Counted from the stretch's first letter, positions 14,687 to 25,469 are shown. The stretch is 64,000 bases of DNA from an uncultured Oscillospiraceae bacterium (GCA_934591895.1 CAKTPP010000005.1:62001-126000); one strand, 5' to 3'. Numbers and translations: made by a program. Notes: a model not told the origin generated them from the letters alone.

Positions 14687-16015
14687 ATGAACATCCAGAA
14701 CATTGAAAAGAAAGAAAAGAATATGGCGACCTTCGAGGTAAAGGTTCCGGCCGACGTGTTTGACAACGCGGTCAACGACGTATATAAAAAGAACAAGAGC
14801 CAGCTCTACGTGGCCGGCTTCCGCAAGGGCAAGGCGCCGCGCGCCGTCATCGAGGGGATGTACGGCAAGGACGTGTTCTATCCCGAGGCCATCGAGACGC
14901 TCGCGCAGGAGGCCTTTGAGGCCGGCCGTGCCGAGTGCGGCTTTGAGTGCGTCGGCGCGCCCAGTCTGCTCGACCAGCAGATCAATGACGACAAAGAGCT
15001 CATCTACACCTTTGAAGTTGCCGTCTATCCCGAGGTCGTCCTCGGCCAGTACAAGGGCCTTGAGGTCCCCCAGAACCACGAGACGTTCGACGAGAGCAAG
15101 GTCGACGAGGAGATGCTGAATGTCCAGAAGCGCAACGCCCGCCTGATCGACGTCGAGCGCGAGGCGAAAATGGGCGACCACACCACGATCGATTTCACCG
15201 GCTTCATCGACGGCGAGCAGTTCGACGGCGGCACGGCCGAGAACTATGATATCGAGCTCGGCTCGAACACGTTCGTGCCCGGCTTTGAGGAGCAGATCGT
15301 CGGCATGAAGGCCGGCGACGAGCGCGACGTTGTCGTCACCTTCCCCGACAACTATGTTGCGGAGCTGGCCGGCAAGGAGGCCACCTTCAAGGTCACCGTC
15401 AAGAGCGTCAAGGAGCCTGAGCTTCCGGAGCTGGACGACGAGCTGGCAAAGGACATCTCCGATTACGAGACGATTGCCGAGTACCGCGACCACGTCCGTG
15501 AGGATCTGGAAAAGCAGTTCAACGAGGAGCAGGAGTCCGATTACGCGACCCGCCTCATGAAGGCCGCCATTGACTCCATGACCGTCGAGATCCCCGAGCC
15601 CATGGTTCTGGCCAAGCTCGACGAGCAGCTGCGCAACTACATCTCCACCATGGGCGTCAGCCCCGAGCTCACCCGTGAGCAGGTGCTCGCCTCCATGGGT
15701 CTCGACGAAAAGACCTTCCAGGAGATCATGCGCCCGCAGGCCGTGTTTGAGATCAGCACCGACCTGCTGCTCGACGCGATCGTCAAGGCCGAGAACATCG
15801 AGCTTGACGAGGGCGAGCTCGACGAGATGTACCAGAAGATGGCCGACGAGTATAAGATGGAAGTCGACCAGATCAAGCAGTACGTCGACGAGAAGATCAT
15901 CGTTCTGGATATGAAGCGCCGCAAGGCCGCTCAGCTCATCCGCGACACCGCGGTGGACAAGGAGCCCGAGGCAAAGGCAGAGGCCGCTGAGGCCAAGGAA
16001 GAGGCAGCCGAGTAA
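14687..16015 (+). CDS. tig: trigger factor
   Basis: 442 residues in three domains: the ribosome-binding N-domain with signature GFRKGKAP (about 41-48), an FKBP-type prolyl isomerase domain (about 150-240, with GDHTTIDFTGFIDG), and a long helical chaperone arm. The tail is acidic and Ala/Glu-rich. It binds nascent chains at the ribosome exit. GAGGAGGA precedes this ATG. It is followed by clpP-clpX, the classic tig-clpP-clpX-lon order. Confidence 0.97.
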   Translation: MNIQNIEKKEKNMATFEVKVPADVFDNAVNDVYKKNKSQLYVAGFRKGKAPRAVIEGMYGKDVFYPEAIETLAQEAFEAGRAECGFECVGAPSLLDQQINDDKELIYTFEVAVYPEVVLGQYKGLEVPQNHETFDESKVDEEMLNVQKRNARLIDVEREAKMGDHTTIDFTGFIDGEQFDGGTAENYDIELGSNTFVPGFEEQIVGMKAGDERDVVVTFPDNYVAELAGKEATFKVTVKSVKEPELPELDDELAKDISDYETIAEYRDHVREDLEKQFNEEQESDYATRLMKAAIDSMTVEIPEPMVLAKLDEQLRNYISTMGVSPELTREQVLASMGLDEKTFQEIMRPQAVFEISTDLLLDAIVKAENIELDEGELDEMYQKMADEYKMEVDQIKQYVDEKIIVLDMKRRKAAQLIRDTAVDKEPEAKAEAAEAKEEAAE

Positions 16016-16092
16016 TTCCCCGAAAGCTGTTTGGATTCCGGGCAGAACGGTTATGCTCTCTTGGATAAGCGAAATACCGAAAGGAGCGTACC

Positions 16093-16674
16093 ATGAGTTT
16101 AGTACCGTACGTTGTCGAGCAGACCTCCCGCGGGGAGCGCTCGTACGACATTTTTTCCCGCCTGCTCAATGACCGCATCATCATGCTGTCCGAGGAGGTC
16201 AACGACACCACTGCCAGCCTGATCGTGGCGCAGCTGCTGTATCTCGAGGCGCAGGATCCCGATAAGGACATCCAGTTTTATATCAACAGCCCCGGCGGCA
16301 GCGTGACTGCGGGTCTCGCCATTTACGACACCATGCAGTACATCAAGGCGGATGTCTCCACCATCTGTGTCGGTCTGGCCGCGTCGATGGGCGCGTTTCT
16401 GCTCTCGTCCGGCGCAAAGGGCAAGCGTCTGGCGCTGCCGAACTCGGAGATCATGATCCATCAGCCCTCCGGCGGCAGTCAGGGTCAGTGCACGGACATT
16501 CAGATCCAGGCACGGCAGATCCTGCGCATCAAGGATCGCCTCAATCACATCCTCGCGGAGAACACCGGCAAGCCGGTCGAGACCATCGCCGAGGACTGCG
16601 AGCGCGATAACTTCATGACCGCAGAGGAAGCACAGGCCTACGGTCTGGTGGACAAGGTCATCTATAAGCGTTAA
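16093..16674 (+). CDS. clpP: ATP-dependent Clp protease proteolytic subunit
   Basis: 193 residues, normal length. The catalytic triad is readable: S98 (AASMGA), H123 (MIHQPSGG) and D172 (CERDNF). A GAAAGGAG site lies before the ATG. It forms the 14-subunit degradation chamber used by ClpX, encoded next. A hairpin between the two genes may set their ratio. Confidence 0.98.
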   Translation: MSLVPYVVEQTSRGERSYDIFSRLLNDRIIMLSEEVNDTTASLIVAQLLYLEAQDPDKDIQFYINSPGGSVTAGLAIYDTMQYIKADVSTICVGLAASMGAFLLSSGAKGKRLALPNSEIMIHQPSGGSQGQCTDIQIQARQILRIKDRLNHILAENTGKPVETIAEDCERDNFMTAEEAQAYGLVDKVIYKR

Positions 16675-16682
16675 TCTGTCAG

Positions 16683-16706
16683 GGGAGGGAACCGCCGTTC
16701 CCTCCC
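16683..16706 (+). terminator. hairpin between clpP and clpX
   Basis: A perfect 10-bp stem (16683-16692 with 16697-16706), CGCC loop, followed by TGTTT. A weak terminator or attenuator. Confidence 0.55.
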
Positions 16707-16736
16707 TGTTTCAAATGTAGAAAATGTGAGGTTCTT

Positions 16737-17987
<1,251 letters not shown>

Positions 17988-18035
17988 GCCGTCTCCGAAT
18001 GCGCCCTTGTACCCCTAAGCGAAAGAGGAATCTGA

Positions 18036-20456
18036 ATGGATAACACAACTTCTATGGATCATGCGGAATTTGCCGGCCGGCGCAGCCTGCCGATGATGGC
18101 GCTGCGCGGCCTGACCGTGTTTCCGGGCATGATGCTGACCTTTGAGGTCGAGCGCAGCATGTCCATCGCGGCGCTGAACATGGCCATGAGCGACGATCAG
18201 GTCATCTATCTGGTGCCGCAGATCGACATTGCGACGGATATCCCCACCCCGGAGGATGTCTACGGCGTGGGTACGGTCTGCCGCATCAAGCAGATGATGA
18301 AGCAGCCCGGCAGCAAGACCGTCCGCGTCATGGCCGAGGGCATCGAGCGCGGCCGGACGCTGGCCGTGCGCACCGATACCCCCTGCTTCGTTGCGGAGGT
18401 CGAGCCGCTTGCGGATGTTGCCGAGCGGAAGACCGCGCGGACCGAAGCGCTCATACGCCACTGCTGCAACCTGTTTGACGCCTATGTGACCGTGTCCGGC
18501 AACATGGCGCCGGAGTCGGTCATTACGCTGCTTGGCAGCACAAACGCCGGCTTTGTGTCGAATTTCATCGCGCAGCACGTGTTCCTCCGTCCGGAGCAGA
18601 AGCAGGAGCTGCTTGAGGAGACACGCCCGAGCCGGAGGCTCACGCTGCTGTCGAAAATGCTCCTGCATGAGACGAGTGTGCTCGGCCTGCAGCATCAGCT
18701 TGAGGAGGCGGCGCAGGATCGCCTCAACCAGACACAGCAGGAGTATCTGCTGCGCGAGCAGATGAAGATCATTCAGGCGGAGCTCGGCGAGGCGGACGAC
18801 CCCGACTCCGAGAGCGCCGCCTATCGGGAGAAAATTCAGGCGCTGCACCTGCCGGAGGAGTCCGAGCAGCGCCTGCTCAAGGAAGTCGACCGGCTCAAAA
18901 AGCAGCCGTTCGGCTCGTCGGAGGCGTCCGTCATCCGCAACTATCTGGACATCTGCCTTGAGATGCCGTGGAACACCCGCACCAAGGAGCGGCTCGATGT
19001 GCGCGCCGCGCGCGAGGTGCTCGACGATGAGCATTTCGGCCTTGAAAAGGTCAAGGACCGCATCACGGAGTATCTGGCCGTGCGCCAGCTTGCGCCCGGT
19101 GTCAGGGGCGGCGTGCTGTGTCTGGTCGGCCCTCCGGGCACGGGCAAGACGAGCATCGCCATGAGCATTGCCCATGCCACGAACCGCAAGCTCTCGCGCA
19201 TCTCCCTCGGCGGCGTGCACGACGAGGCGGAGATCCGCGGCCACCGTAAGACGTATGTCGGCGCGATGCCCGGCCGCATCATCAACGGCCTGACGATCGC
19301 CGGCAGCATGAACCCCGTCATGGTGCTCGACGAGATCGACAAGCTCGGCAGCGACTACCGCGGCGACCCGTCCTCGGCGCTGCTCGAGGTGCTCGACGCG
19401 GAGCAGAACGATCACTTCCGGGATAACTTCATGGAGATCCCGGTCGACCTGTCGGACGTGTTTTTCGTCCTCACGGCCAACACCCTTGACACCATCCCGC
19501 GCCCGCTGCTCGACCGCATGGAGGTCATCGAGCTCTCGAGCTATACCGATGAGGAAAAGCTCCAGATCGCAAAGCGGCACCTGCTGCCCAAGCAGCGCAA
19601 AAAGCACGGCCTCAAGCAGGCGCAGCTGCGCGTGAGCGACGATGCGATCCGCGAGATCATCACGCTCTATACGCGCGAATCCGGTGTGCGCGTGCTCGAG
19701 CGCAATCTTGCCGCCATCTGCCGCAAGACCGCCAAGCGCATCGCGCTCGGCGAGTGCAAGAGCGTGCAGCTGCGCGCCGGCAGCGTGGCCAATTATCTCG
19801 GCCCCGCGCGCTACGAGCCGGAGCGCGTCTATGCGCAGGATGAGGTCGGCCTCGTGCGCGGTCTCGCGTGGACGTCCGTCGGCGGGGAGGTGCTCGATGT
19901 CGAAGTTGCCGTGCTCGACGGCACAGGCAAACTCGAGCTGACCGGCAACCTCGGCAACGTCATGAAGGAGTCGGCGCAGGCCGCCGTCACCTATATCCGC
20001 AGCCGTGCGCAGCTGCTCGGCATCGACCCGGAGTTTTATAAGAAGAAGGATATCCACATCCACTTTCCGGAGGGCGCCGTGCCGAAGGACGGCCCGTCGG
20101 CCGGCATCACGATCTGCATCGCGGTCATCTCCGCGCTCACGAATACGCCCGTGCGCCGCGACCTCGCCATGACGGGGGAGATCACGCTGCGCGGCCGCAT
20201 CCTGCCGATCGGCGGCCTGAAGGAGAAGACGATGGCCGCCATGCGCATCGGCATCACGACGGTCATCATCCCGCGTGAAAATGAAAAGGATCTCGAAGAG
20301 ATCGACCCGACCGTGCGCAGTGCGCTCAAGTTCGTCACGACCGACCATGTGGATAAGATTCTCGACGTGTCGTTCGGCCGCCGCTTTGCTGCGGCCGTCA
20401 AGGCGGCGCATGCCGATGCACACGCCGATACCGCGAACGTCAATCTGCGCCAGTGA
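18036..20456 (+). CDS. lon: ATP-dependent protease Lon
   Basis: 806 residues: Lon substrate-binding N-domain (from about 15), AAA+ module with Walker A GPPGTGKT near 365, and the protease domain with the Ser-Lys dyad S688 (PKDGPSAG) and K731 (GLKEKT). It degrades damaged and regulatory proteins in the cytoplasm. AAAGAGGA precedes the ATG. It lies 48 nt after clpX and 9 nt before engB, so the block is likely co-transcribed. Confidence 0.98.
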   Translation: MDNTTSMDHAEFAGRRSLPMMALRGLTVFPGMMLTFEVERSMSIAALNMAMSDDQVIYLVPQIDIATDIPTPEDVYGVGTVCRIKQMMKQPGSKTVRVMAEGIERGRTLAVRTDTPCFVAEVEPLADVAERKTARTEALIRHCCNLFDAYVTVSGNMAPESVITLLGSTNAGFVSNFIAQHVFLRPEQKQELLEETRPSRRLTLLSKMLLHETSVLGLQHQLEEAAQDRLNQTQQEYLLREQMKIIQAELGEADDPDSESAAYREKIQALHLPEESEQRLLKEVDRLKKQPFGSSEASVIRNYLDICLEMPWNTRTKERLDVRAAREVLDDEHFGLEKVKDRITEYLAVRQLAPGVRGGVLCLVGPPGTGKTSIAMSIAHATNRKLSRISLGGVHDEAEIRGHRKTYVGAMPGRIINGLTIAGSMNPVMVLDEIDKLGSDYRGDPSSALLEVLDAEQNDHFRDNFMEIPVDLSDVFFVLTANTLDTIPRPLLDRMEVIELSSYTDEEKLQIAKRHLLPKQRKKHGLKQAQLRVSDDAIREIITLYTRESGVRVLERNLAAICRKTAKRIALGECKSVQLRAGSVANYLGPARYEPERVYAQDEVGLVRGLAWTSVGGEVLDVEVAVLDGTGKLELTGNLGNVMKESAQAAVTYIRSRAQLLGIDPEFYKKKDIHIHFPEGAVPKDGPSAGITICIAVISALTNTPVRRDLAMTGEITLRGRILPIGGLKEKTMAAMRIGITTVIIPRENEKDLEEIDPTVRSALKFVTTDHVDKILDVSFGRRFAAAVKAAHADAHADTANVNLRQ

Positions 20457-20465
20457 GGTGAGCGT

Positions 20466-21059
20466 ATGCCGACCCTGAACCTGAATAAGGCGGAATTCAT
20501 CAAGTCCGCCGTCAGCCCGTCCGGCTTTCTGGCGGCTGACCTGCCGTGCATCGTCTTTGCCGGCAAGTCGAACGTCGGCAAGTCCTCGGTCATCAACCGG
20601 CTGCTCAACCGCAGGAATTTTGCCCGCGTCGGCTCTCAGCCCGGCAAGACCGTCCATGTTAATTACTTCTGCATCGACCGCCGGGCATACTTTGTTGACC
20701 TGCCGGGCTACGGCTATGCCAGCGTCGCCAAAACGGAGCGCGACCGCTGGGGCAAGCTCATGGAGGACTTCTTCGCTGACCCGGAGCGCATCACGCTCGG
20801 TGTCATGATCGTCGACGCCCGCCACAAGCCCACGGCGGACGATGAGACGATGGCCGCGTGGTTTCATTCCACCGGCTGCCCGATGGTCGTCGTGGCCAAC
20901 AAGTGCGACAAGCTCAAGAAGTCGGAGATCGAGCCGAATCTTGCGCGCATCCGCGAGACCCTGCTGCTGCCGGATGACGCGGTGCTGCTGCCGTTTTCGG
21001 CGGAAAAGGGCACCGGCCGCGAGGCGCTGCTCGGGGAGATCCTGCGGGTCGTCGGCTGA
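20466..21059 (+). CDS. engB: ribosome biogenesis GTP-binding protein EngB (YsxC/YihA)
   Basis: 197 residues. GTPase motifs: G1 GKSNVGKSS at about 36, G3 DLPGYG at about 78, G4 NKCD at about 145. It functions in 50S assembly. The lon-engB order is conserved in Firmicutes. A strong terminator follows and closes the tig-clpP-clpX-lon-engB block. Confidence 0.97.
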   Translation: MPTLNLNKAEFIKSAVSPSGFLAADLPCIVFAGKSNVGKSSVINRLLNRRNFARVGSQPGKTVHVNYFCIDRRAYFVDLPGYGYASVAKTERDRWGKLMEDFFADPERITLGVMIVDARHKPTADDETMAAWFHSTGCPMVVVANKCDKLKKSEIEPNLARIRETLLLPDDAVLLPFSAEKGTGREALLGEILRVVG

Positions 21060-21071
21060 ATCGGAATTGCC

Positions 21072-21111
21072 GTGCAGAGCGTGCGGATGCGCGCTCTGCA
21101 CTTGTTTTTTT
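21072..21111 (+). terminator. engB terminator
   Basis: A 10-bp stem GTGCAGAGCG (21072-21081) with CGCTCTGCAC (21092-21101), followed by TTG and seven T. Confidence 0.88.
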
Positions 21112-21130
21112 GCATGGGACTTGCTATAAT
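21102..21130 (+). promoter_or_regulatory. promoter of site-2 protease/scp operon
   Basis: TTGTTT (21102-21107), 17 bp, consensus TATAAT (21125-21130). The -35 lies in the T-run of the upstream terminator. Confidence 0.6.
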
Positions 21131-21159
21131 GCAATTTTGTAGGAATGGGAGGTGCGTGC

Positions 21160-21834
21160 GTGAACACACTGCAATCGATCTGGAACGGGCTCGACTGGTC
21201 ATATCTGCTCAATATCGTGCTGTCGGTCGTTCCGGCGCTGCTGTGCATCACGTTTCACGAGGTGTCGCACGGCTGGGTCGCGTATCGCCTCGGCGATCCG
21301 ACGGCGAAAGACGCCGGCCGCCTCACGCTCAACCCGCTCAAACACATCGACATGATGGGGCTGCTGATGATGGTCGTGTTCAAGTTCGGCTGGGCGAAGC
21401 CCGTGCCGGTGAATATGATGCGCTTTCGCAATCCCAAGCGCGGCATGGCGCTCACGGCGCTGGCCGGTCCGGTGTCCAATGTGCTGCTCGCGCTGGTGTT
21501 TCTGTTTTTATACGGTCTGCTGTACCGGGCGCTGTATTCGGTGCAGTTTCTGCTGGACATGGTCTGGCTGACGGCGTACATCAGTCTGGCGCTGGCCATT
21601 TTCAATATCATCCCGGTCTCGCCGCTCGACGGGTCGAAGGTGCTCTTTGCGCTGCTGCCCGACGCGGCCTATGCAAAGCTCATGCGCTATGAGCGCTACG
21701 GGATGATCCTGCTGCTCGTGCTGGTTGCGACCGGCGTGCTCGGCAAGCCGCTCACCACGGTGACGGAGGCTGCGTTTGACAAACTCTTTGTATTTGCGGA
21801 GTGGGGCTATGAACTTATCGGCATCTTCGGCTAA
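21160..21834 (+). CDS. site-2 protease family membrane metalloprotease (M50)
   Basis: 224 residues, several membrane helices. Zinc motif HEVSH at residues 33-37 and the second motif SPLDGS with D157. GTG is chosen because GGGAGG lies 7 nt upstream. The short form without PDZ domain matches the YwhC-type S2P proteins that are commonly found just before scpA-scpB in Clostridia. The substrate is unknown. It overlaps scpA by 26 nt. Confidence 0.9.
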   Translation: MNTLQSIWNGLDWSYLLNIVLSVVPALLCITFHEVSHGWVAYRLGDPTAKDAGRLTLNPLKHIDMMGLLMMVVFKFGWAKPVPVNMMRFRNPKRGMALTALAGPVSNVLLALVFLFLYGLLYRALYSVQFLLDMVWLTAYISLALAIFNIIPVSPLDGSKVLFALLPDAAYAKLMRYERYGMILLLVLVATGVLGKPLTTVTEAAFDKLFVFAEWGYELIGIFG

Positions 21835-22618
21835 GCCGGGCGATCCAACTTATTTTCTCGAGGGCATCATCCACGACAAGAGCGAGATGGCGGATTTTGA
21901 AGGCCCGCTGAGCCTGATCCTGCTGCTGCTGTCGAAAAACAAGATCGAGATCCGCGACATCAGGATCTCGGACATCCTCGATCAGTATCTGGAGTACCTC
22001 AACGCCATGGAAAAGCTCGATCTCGAGATCGCGAGCGAGTTTGTGCAGATGGCGTCGTACCTGCTCTATATCAAGACGCGTATGCTCCTCACCGAGGAGA
22101 AGGAGGTCACGGAGCTCGAACAGCTCATCGCCTCGCTCGAGCAGCTCAAGTGCAAGGATACGTATGCGGCGGTCAAGACCGTCACGCCGATGCTCGAGGC
22201 TGCGGCGCAGACCGGCCTGCACTATCTGTCGCGCCCGCCGGAGCCGCTGCCGAAGGCTGCGGGGGAGTACCGCTACCGCATCGAGGAAGCCGATCTTCTG
22301 CGCGCACTGCTGTCCGTGTTCACGCGCGGCGGCGCGCCGTCGACGGATGCGCTGCAGCTGGCCGCACCCAAGCGCATCATCTACAGTGTGCGCGATAAGT
22401 GCCGCTCGCTCATCGACGAGCTGCGCGAGCGGGGGAGCATGTCTCTCAGCGCGCTCTACGGTCAGTGTGCGAGCCGCAGCGAGATCGTGGCGACGTTTTT
22501 GTCCGTGCTGGAGCTGTGCAGCCTCGGCCACCTGATGCTCTCGGAGCAAAACGGGGAATACGTCGCAAGCTTTACGGGCGGCACGACGGATGATATTCTG
22601 GAATCGATTGTTGAGTGA
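21809..22618 (+). CDS. scpA: segregation and condensation protein A
   Basis: 269 residues. The kleisin N-terminal signature FEGPLSLILLLLSKNKIEI appears near residue 35, with a following helix-rich region and a winged-helix C-terminus. ScpA bridges SMC heads in chromosome condensation. It starts inside the end of the site-2 protease gene and is followed by scpB. Confidence 0.95.
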   Translation: MNLSASSAKPGDPTYFLEGIIHDKSEMADFEGPLSLILLLLSKNKIEIRDIRISDILDQYLEYLNAMEKLDLEIASEFVQMASYLLYIKTRMLLTEEKEVTELEQLIASLEQLKCKDTYAAVKTVTPMLEAAAQTGLHYLSRPPEPLPKAAGEYRYRIEEADLLRALLSVFTRGGAPSTDALQLAAPKRIIYSVRDKCRSLIDELRERGSMSLSALYGQCASRSEIVATFLSVLELCSLGHLMLSEQNGEYVASFTGGTTDDILESIVE

Positions 22619-22626
22619 GCGTTTTT

Positions 22627-23244
22627 ATGGAACACGATGAATTGCTTTCGGTCATTGAGGCCATCTTATTTGCAGCGGGTGATCCCGTGCCGGCGTCGCG
22701 CATCGCGCTCGTCACCGGCGAGCAGACGCAGACGATCGTCTCGGCTGCCAGAGACCTTGCTGCGGCATATGAGGAGAACCGCTGCGGTATGCGTCTGGTG
22801 CAGATGAACGATCTGCTGCAGCTTTGCTCCGCGCCGGAGTATGCGGATTTCATCCGCCGTGCGCTTGAGCAGCGCAAGCCGCCCAGGCTCTCGCAGCCGG
22901 CGCTGGAGGTGCTGGCGATCGTGGCATATTTCCAGCCGGTCACACGCGCATATGTCGATCAGGTGCGCGGCGTGGACAGCGCCTACACGGTCACGACGCT
23001 GCTCGAGCGCGGTCTTATCGAGGCCTGCGGCAGGCTCGATGCGCCCGGCCGCCCGTCGCTGTACCGCACGAGCGCGCTGTTTTTGCGCACCATGGGCATG
23101 CAGTCGCTCGATGAGCTGCCCGTACTGCCGGATCTGTCGTCCGACGAGGGCGCGGAAAAGCTCGAGCAGGCCATCTCGGAGCTGCGCGGCCGCGGCGAAC
23201 AGATGGAGCTGACCGACACGGAGGAAAAACCGACAGGGGAGTGA
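22627..23244 (+). CDS. scpB: segregation and condensation protein B
   Basis: 205 residues with the family opening IEAILFAAGDPV and the winged-helix segment ALEVLAIVAYFQPVTR. It partners ScpA and SMC. ATG 22627 is used; a GTG at 22615 overlapping the scpA stop is an alternative. Neither has a strong ribosome binding site, which suggests coupling to scpA translation. Confidence 0.95.
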   Translation: MEHDELLSVIEAILFAAGDPVPASRIALVTGEQTQTIVSAARDLAAAYEENRCGMRLVQMNDLLQLCSAPEYADFIRRALEQRKPPRLSQPALEVLAIVAYFQPVTRAYVDQVRGVDSAYTVTTLLERGLIEACGRLDAPGRPSLYRTSALFLRTMGMQSLDELPVLPDLSSDEGAEKLEQAISELRGRGEQMELTDTEEKPTGE

Positions 23245-23250
23245 TGCCGA

Positions 23251-23889
23251 TTGACGGCCCTGTGGATCATTCTGGCGATCGCGCTGGCACTGACGCTGCT
23301 GAATCTGCTGCCTGTCGGCGTGGATGCGGCGTATGCCGACGGGACGTTTTCCCTTGCGGCGCGCATCGGTCCGGCGCGGCTGCACCTGCTGCCGAAGGCG
23401 CCGGATGCAAAGTCCGGGAAGACAAAAACCAAGAAACCGAAGAAGAAAAAAGAGAACAGGCACTCCGCGCCGCCGGATGCGCAGACGCTGCTCAGGCTGG
23501 CAGAGCTCGGCTTGCAGGCGCTCGACCGTCTGCGGCAGAAGCTGCACGTGCGGCTGCTGCGGCTGGTGTTTGTATCCGGCGCGCCCGATCCGTATGACGC
23601 TGCGCTGGCGTTCGGCTGTGTCAGCGCCGCGCTCGGCGCGCTCACGCCGCTGGCGGAGCGGACGCTGCGCATCGACGAGCGGGACATTCAGACCGGCGTG
23701 GATTTTGACGCCGGGCAGCCGTCCGTCGACGCACGCATCGTCTGCACGATCCGCATCGGACAGATCGTCGCCGCCGCGCTGATATTCGGCGTCGGATATT
23801 TGAAGCAGAAGCGACAGACAAAGAAGGCACGCGCCGCGCGCGCAAAGACCGCGCCGGACACGCAGGAAAGGAAGGTCAGCAATGGATAA
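23251..23889 (+). CDS. DUF2953 domain protein
   Basis: 212 residues from a TTG start behind GGGGAG. An N-terminal membrane helix (about 3-22), a Lys-rich linker (about 50-70) and a DUF2953-like soluble part with the segment DPYDAALAFG, then a helix near 170-185 and a basic tail. In Clostridia it typically precedes ytfJ, as here, suggesting a sporulation link; the biochemical role is unknown. It overlaps ytfJ by 8 nt. Confidence 0.8.
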   Translation: MTALWIILAIALALTLLNLLPVGVDAAYADGTFSLAARIGPARLHLLPKAPDAKSGKTKTKKPKKKKENRHSAPPDAQTLLRLAELGLQALDRLRQKLHVRLLRLVFVSGAPDPYDAALAFGCVSAALGALTPLAERTLRIDERDIQTGVDFDAGQPSVDARIVCTIRIGQIVAAALIFGVGYLKQKRQTKKARAARAKTAPDTQERKVSNG

Positions 23890-24262
23890 TGAAATCAGCG
23901 CAGTCATGACTGCGACCATGAGCAAGATCAAGGAAATGGTGGACACGAACACCGTCGTCGGGGAACCGATCACGACGCCGGACGACATCACGCTCATTCC
24001 GCTCTCCCGCGTCAGCTTCGCGTTTGCCAGCGGCGGGTCGGAGTTTCCGATGAAGGAGAACAAAAACGGCGTCGGCTGCGGCAGCGGCGCAGGCGTCAAG
24101 GTCGAGCCGATGGGCTTTCTGATCGTGAAGGACGGCAATGTGCGCATGCTCAACGTCATGCCGCCCGCTTCGAATACCTTCGACCGGCTCATCGACATGA
24201 CCCCGCAGGTCTTTGACCGCATCGACCGGTTCATCGACCAGCGCAAGGCCGACAAAGCATAA
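23882..24262 (+). CDS. ytfJ: sporulation protein YtfJ (GerW family)
   Basis: 126 residues with the GerW/YtfJ pattern: VVGEPITTPDDITLIPLSRVS, then a Gly-rich stretch (GCGSGAGVKVEPMGFLIV). GerW is a spore protein needed for proper germination in B. subtilis. The AAGGAAGG site lies in the end of the DUF2953 gene. It is followed by a D,D-carboxypeptidase, a frequent order in Clostridia. Confidence 0.94.
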   Translation: MDNEISAVMTATMSKIKEMVDTNTVVGEPITTPDDITLIPLSRVSFAFASGGSEFPMKENKNGVGCGSGAGVKVEPMGFLIVKDGNVRMLNVMPPASNTFDRLIDMTPQVFDRIDRFIDQRKADKA

Positions 24263-24285
24263 TCCGCGCCCCGAGCGCACACAAT

Positions 24286-24325
24286 AAGCACCGCCCGAAA
24301 CTTCAAAAGGGTGGTGCTTGTTTTG
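24286..24325 (+). terminator. hairpin covering the RBS of the carboxypeptidase gene
   Basis: An 11-bp stem (24286-24296 with 24309-24319, one G-U) followed by GTTTTG. The 3' arm contains the purine-rich site used by the next gene. It may be a terminator/attenuator, an RBS-masking element, or both. Confidence 0.5.
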
Positions 24326-25459
24326 AAACGGATGATATTTGCGCTCCTGTGCGCGCTCTGCCTGCTTTTTCCGTGCGCGCCGCGCGCCCATGCTGCCGGC
24401 ACGGACAATGCGGCGCAGGCTGCCATTGTTGTGCATCCCGAGACCGGAACGGTGCTCTATGAAAAGAATGCGGATGCGCGCCTCGGCATCGCCAGCACGA
24501 CGAAGATCCTGACGGCGCTCGTCGTGCTTGAGCACTGCGCGCTCGGGGAGCCGGTCGGGATCCTGCCGGAATACACGGCGGTCGAGGGCTCGTCGATGTA
24601 TCTGCGCGCCGGTGAGACGTATACGGTCGAGGAGCTGCTCTACGGCATGATGCTCGTGTCCGGAAACGATGCCGCCGTCGCGCTCGCGTGCCACACGGCG
24701 GGCTCCGTGGAGGCGTTCGCGGGCATGATGAACGAGAAGGCGCGTGCGCTCGGCATGACCGGCAGCGCCTTTCAAAACCCCAGCGGTCTGGATGCCGAGG
24801 GGCATTACTCCACGGCGCGCGACATGGCGGCGCTCACCTGTGCCGCCATGAAAAATGAGACATTTTGCACGATCGTATCCACAACGAACGTGACCATAGG
24901 CGGGCAGACGCTTTTGAACCACAACCGTCTGCTGCGCAGCTATGACGGCGCGGTCGGCGTCAAGACCGGCTACACGAAGGCGTGCGGACGCACGCTTGTT
25001 TCGTGCGCGCAGCGCGGTGCGACGCGCTTTGTCTGCGTGACGCTCTCCGATCCGGACGACTGGCGCGATCACACGCGTCTGCTTGACTGGGCGTTTGCAA
25101 ACTATGCATATCGCGCCGTCGCCGGGAACACGCCGGTATATGCTGTGCCGGTGCTCTCCGGTACGGTGCAGGTCTGCGCGGTGACGCCGGAGCGGGAGGC
25201 CTATCTGCTCCTGCGGCCGGAGGACACGGTGACGCTCACGGCGGAGCTGCCGCGCTTTGCCTTTGCGCCGGTGGAGCGCGGCGCGCAGGCCGGCACGCTC
25301 ACGGCGACGGGGCCGGAGGGGCAGAGCGTCACGGTGGCGCTGTGCTACCGCGATCCCGCGGCGCTTGATCCGGACGTGAAGGCTGCGCCGTTTGCGCGGC
25401 TTGGCCGCCTGTGGACGCGCGTCAGCCGGTATTTTTCCGCTTACTATCCTGAATTCTGA
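24323..25459 (+). CDS. D-alanyl-D-alanine carboxypeptidase (PBP5/DacF type)
   Basis: 378 residues from a TTG start. The signal peptide covers about 1-24 and ends AHA. The three penicillin-binding motifs are present: S58-T-T-K61, SGN (VSGNDAA) and KTG (VGVKTGYT). A C-terminal PBP5-like domain follows (about 275-360). It trims the terminal D-Ala of peptidoglycan stem peptides; the ytfJ neighbour hints at a spore-cortex (DacF/DacB) role, not provable here. An alternative start is ATG 24332. Confidence 0.92.
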   Translation: MKRMIFALLCALCLLFPCAPRAHAAGTDNAAQAAIVVHPETGTVLYEKNADARLGIASTTKILTALVVLEHCALGEPVGILPEYTAVEGSSMYLRAGETYTVEELLYGMMLVSGNDAAVALACHTAGSVEAFAGMMNEKARALGMTGSAFQNPSGLDAEGHYSTARDMAALTCAAMKNETFCTIVSTTNVTIGGQTLLNHNRLLRSYDGAVGVKTGYTKACGRTLVSCAQRGATRFVCVTLSDPDDWRDHTRLLDWAFANYAYRAVAGNTPVYAVPVLSGTVQVCAVTPEREAYLLLRPEDTVTLTAELPRFAFAPVERGAQAGTLTATGPEGQSVTVALCYRDPAALDPDVKAAPFARLGRLWTRVSRYFSAYYPEF

Positions 25460-25469
25460 GGTGATGATC

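Noticed and set aside
18015..21251. Very long open frame antisense to lon/engB
   Set aside because: It is a by-product of high GC codon bias opposite lon and engB, with Arg/His/Ala-rich composition, no domain and no ribosome binding site.
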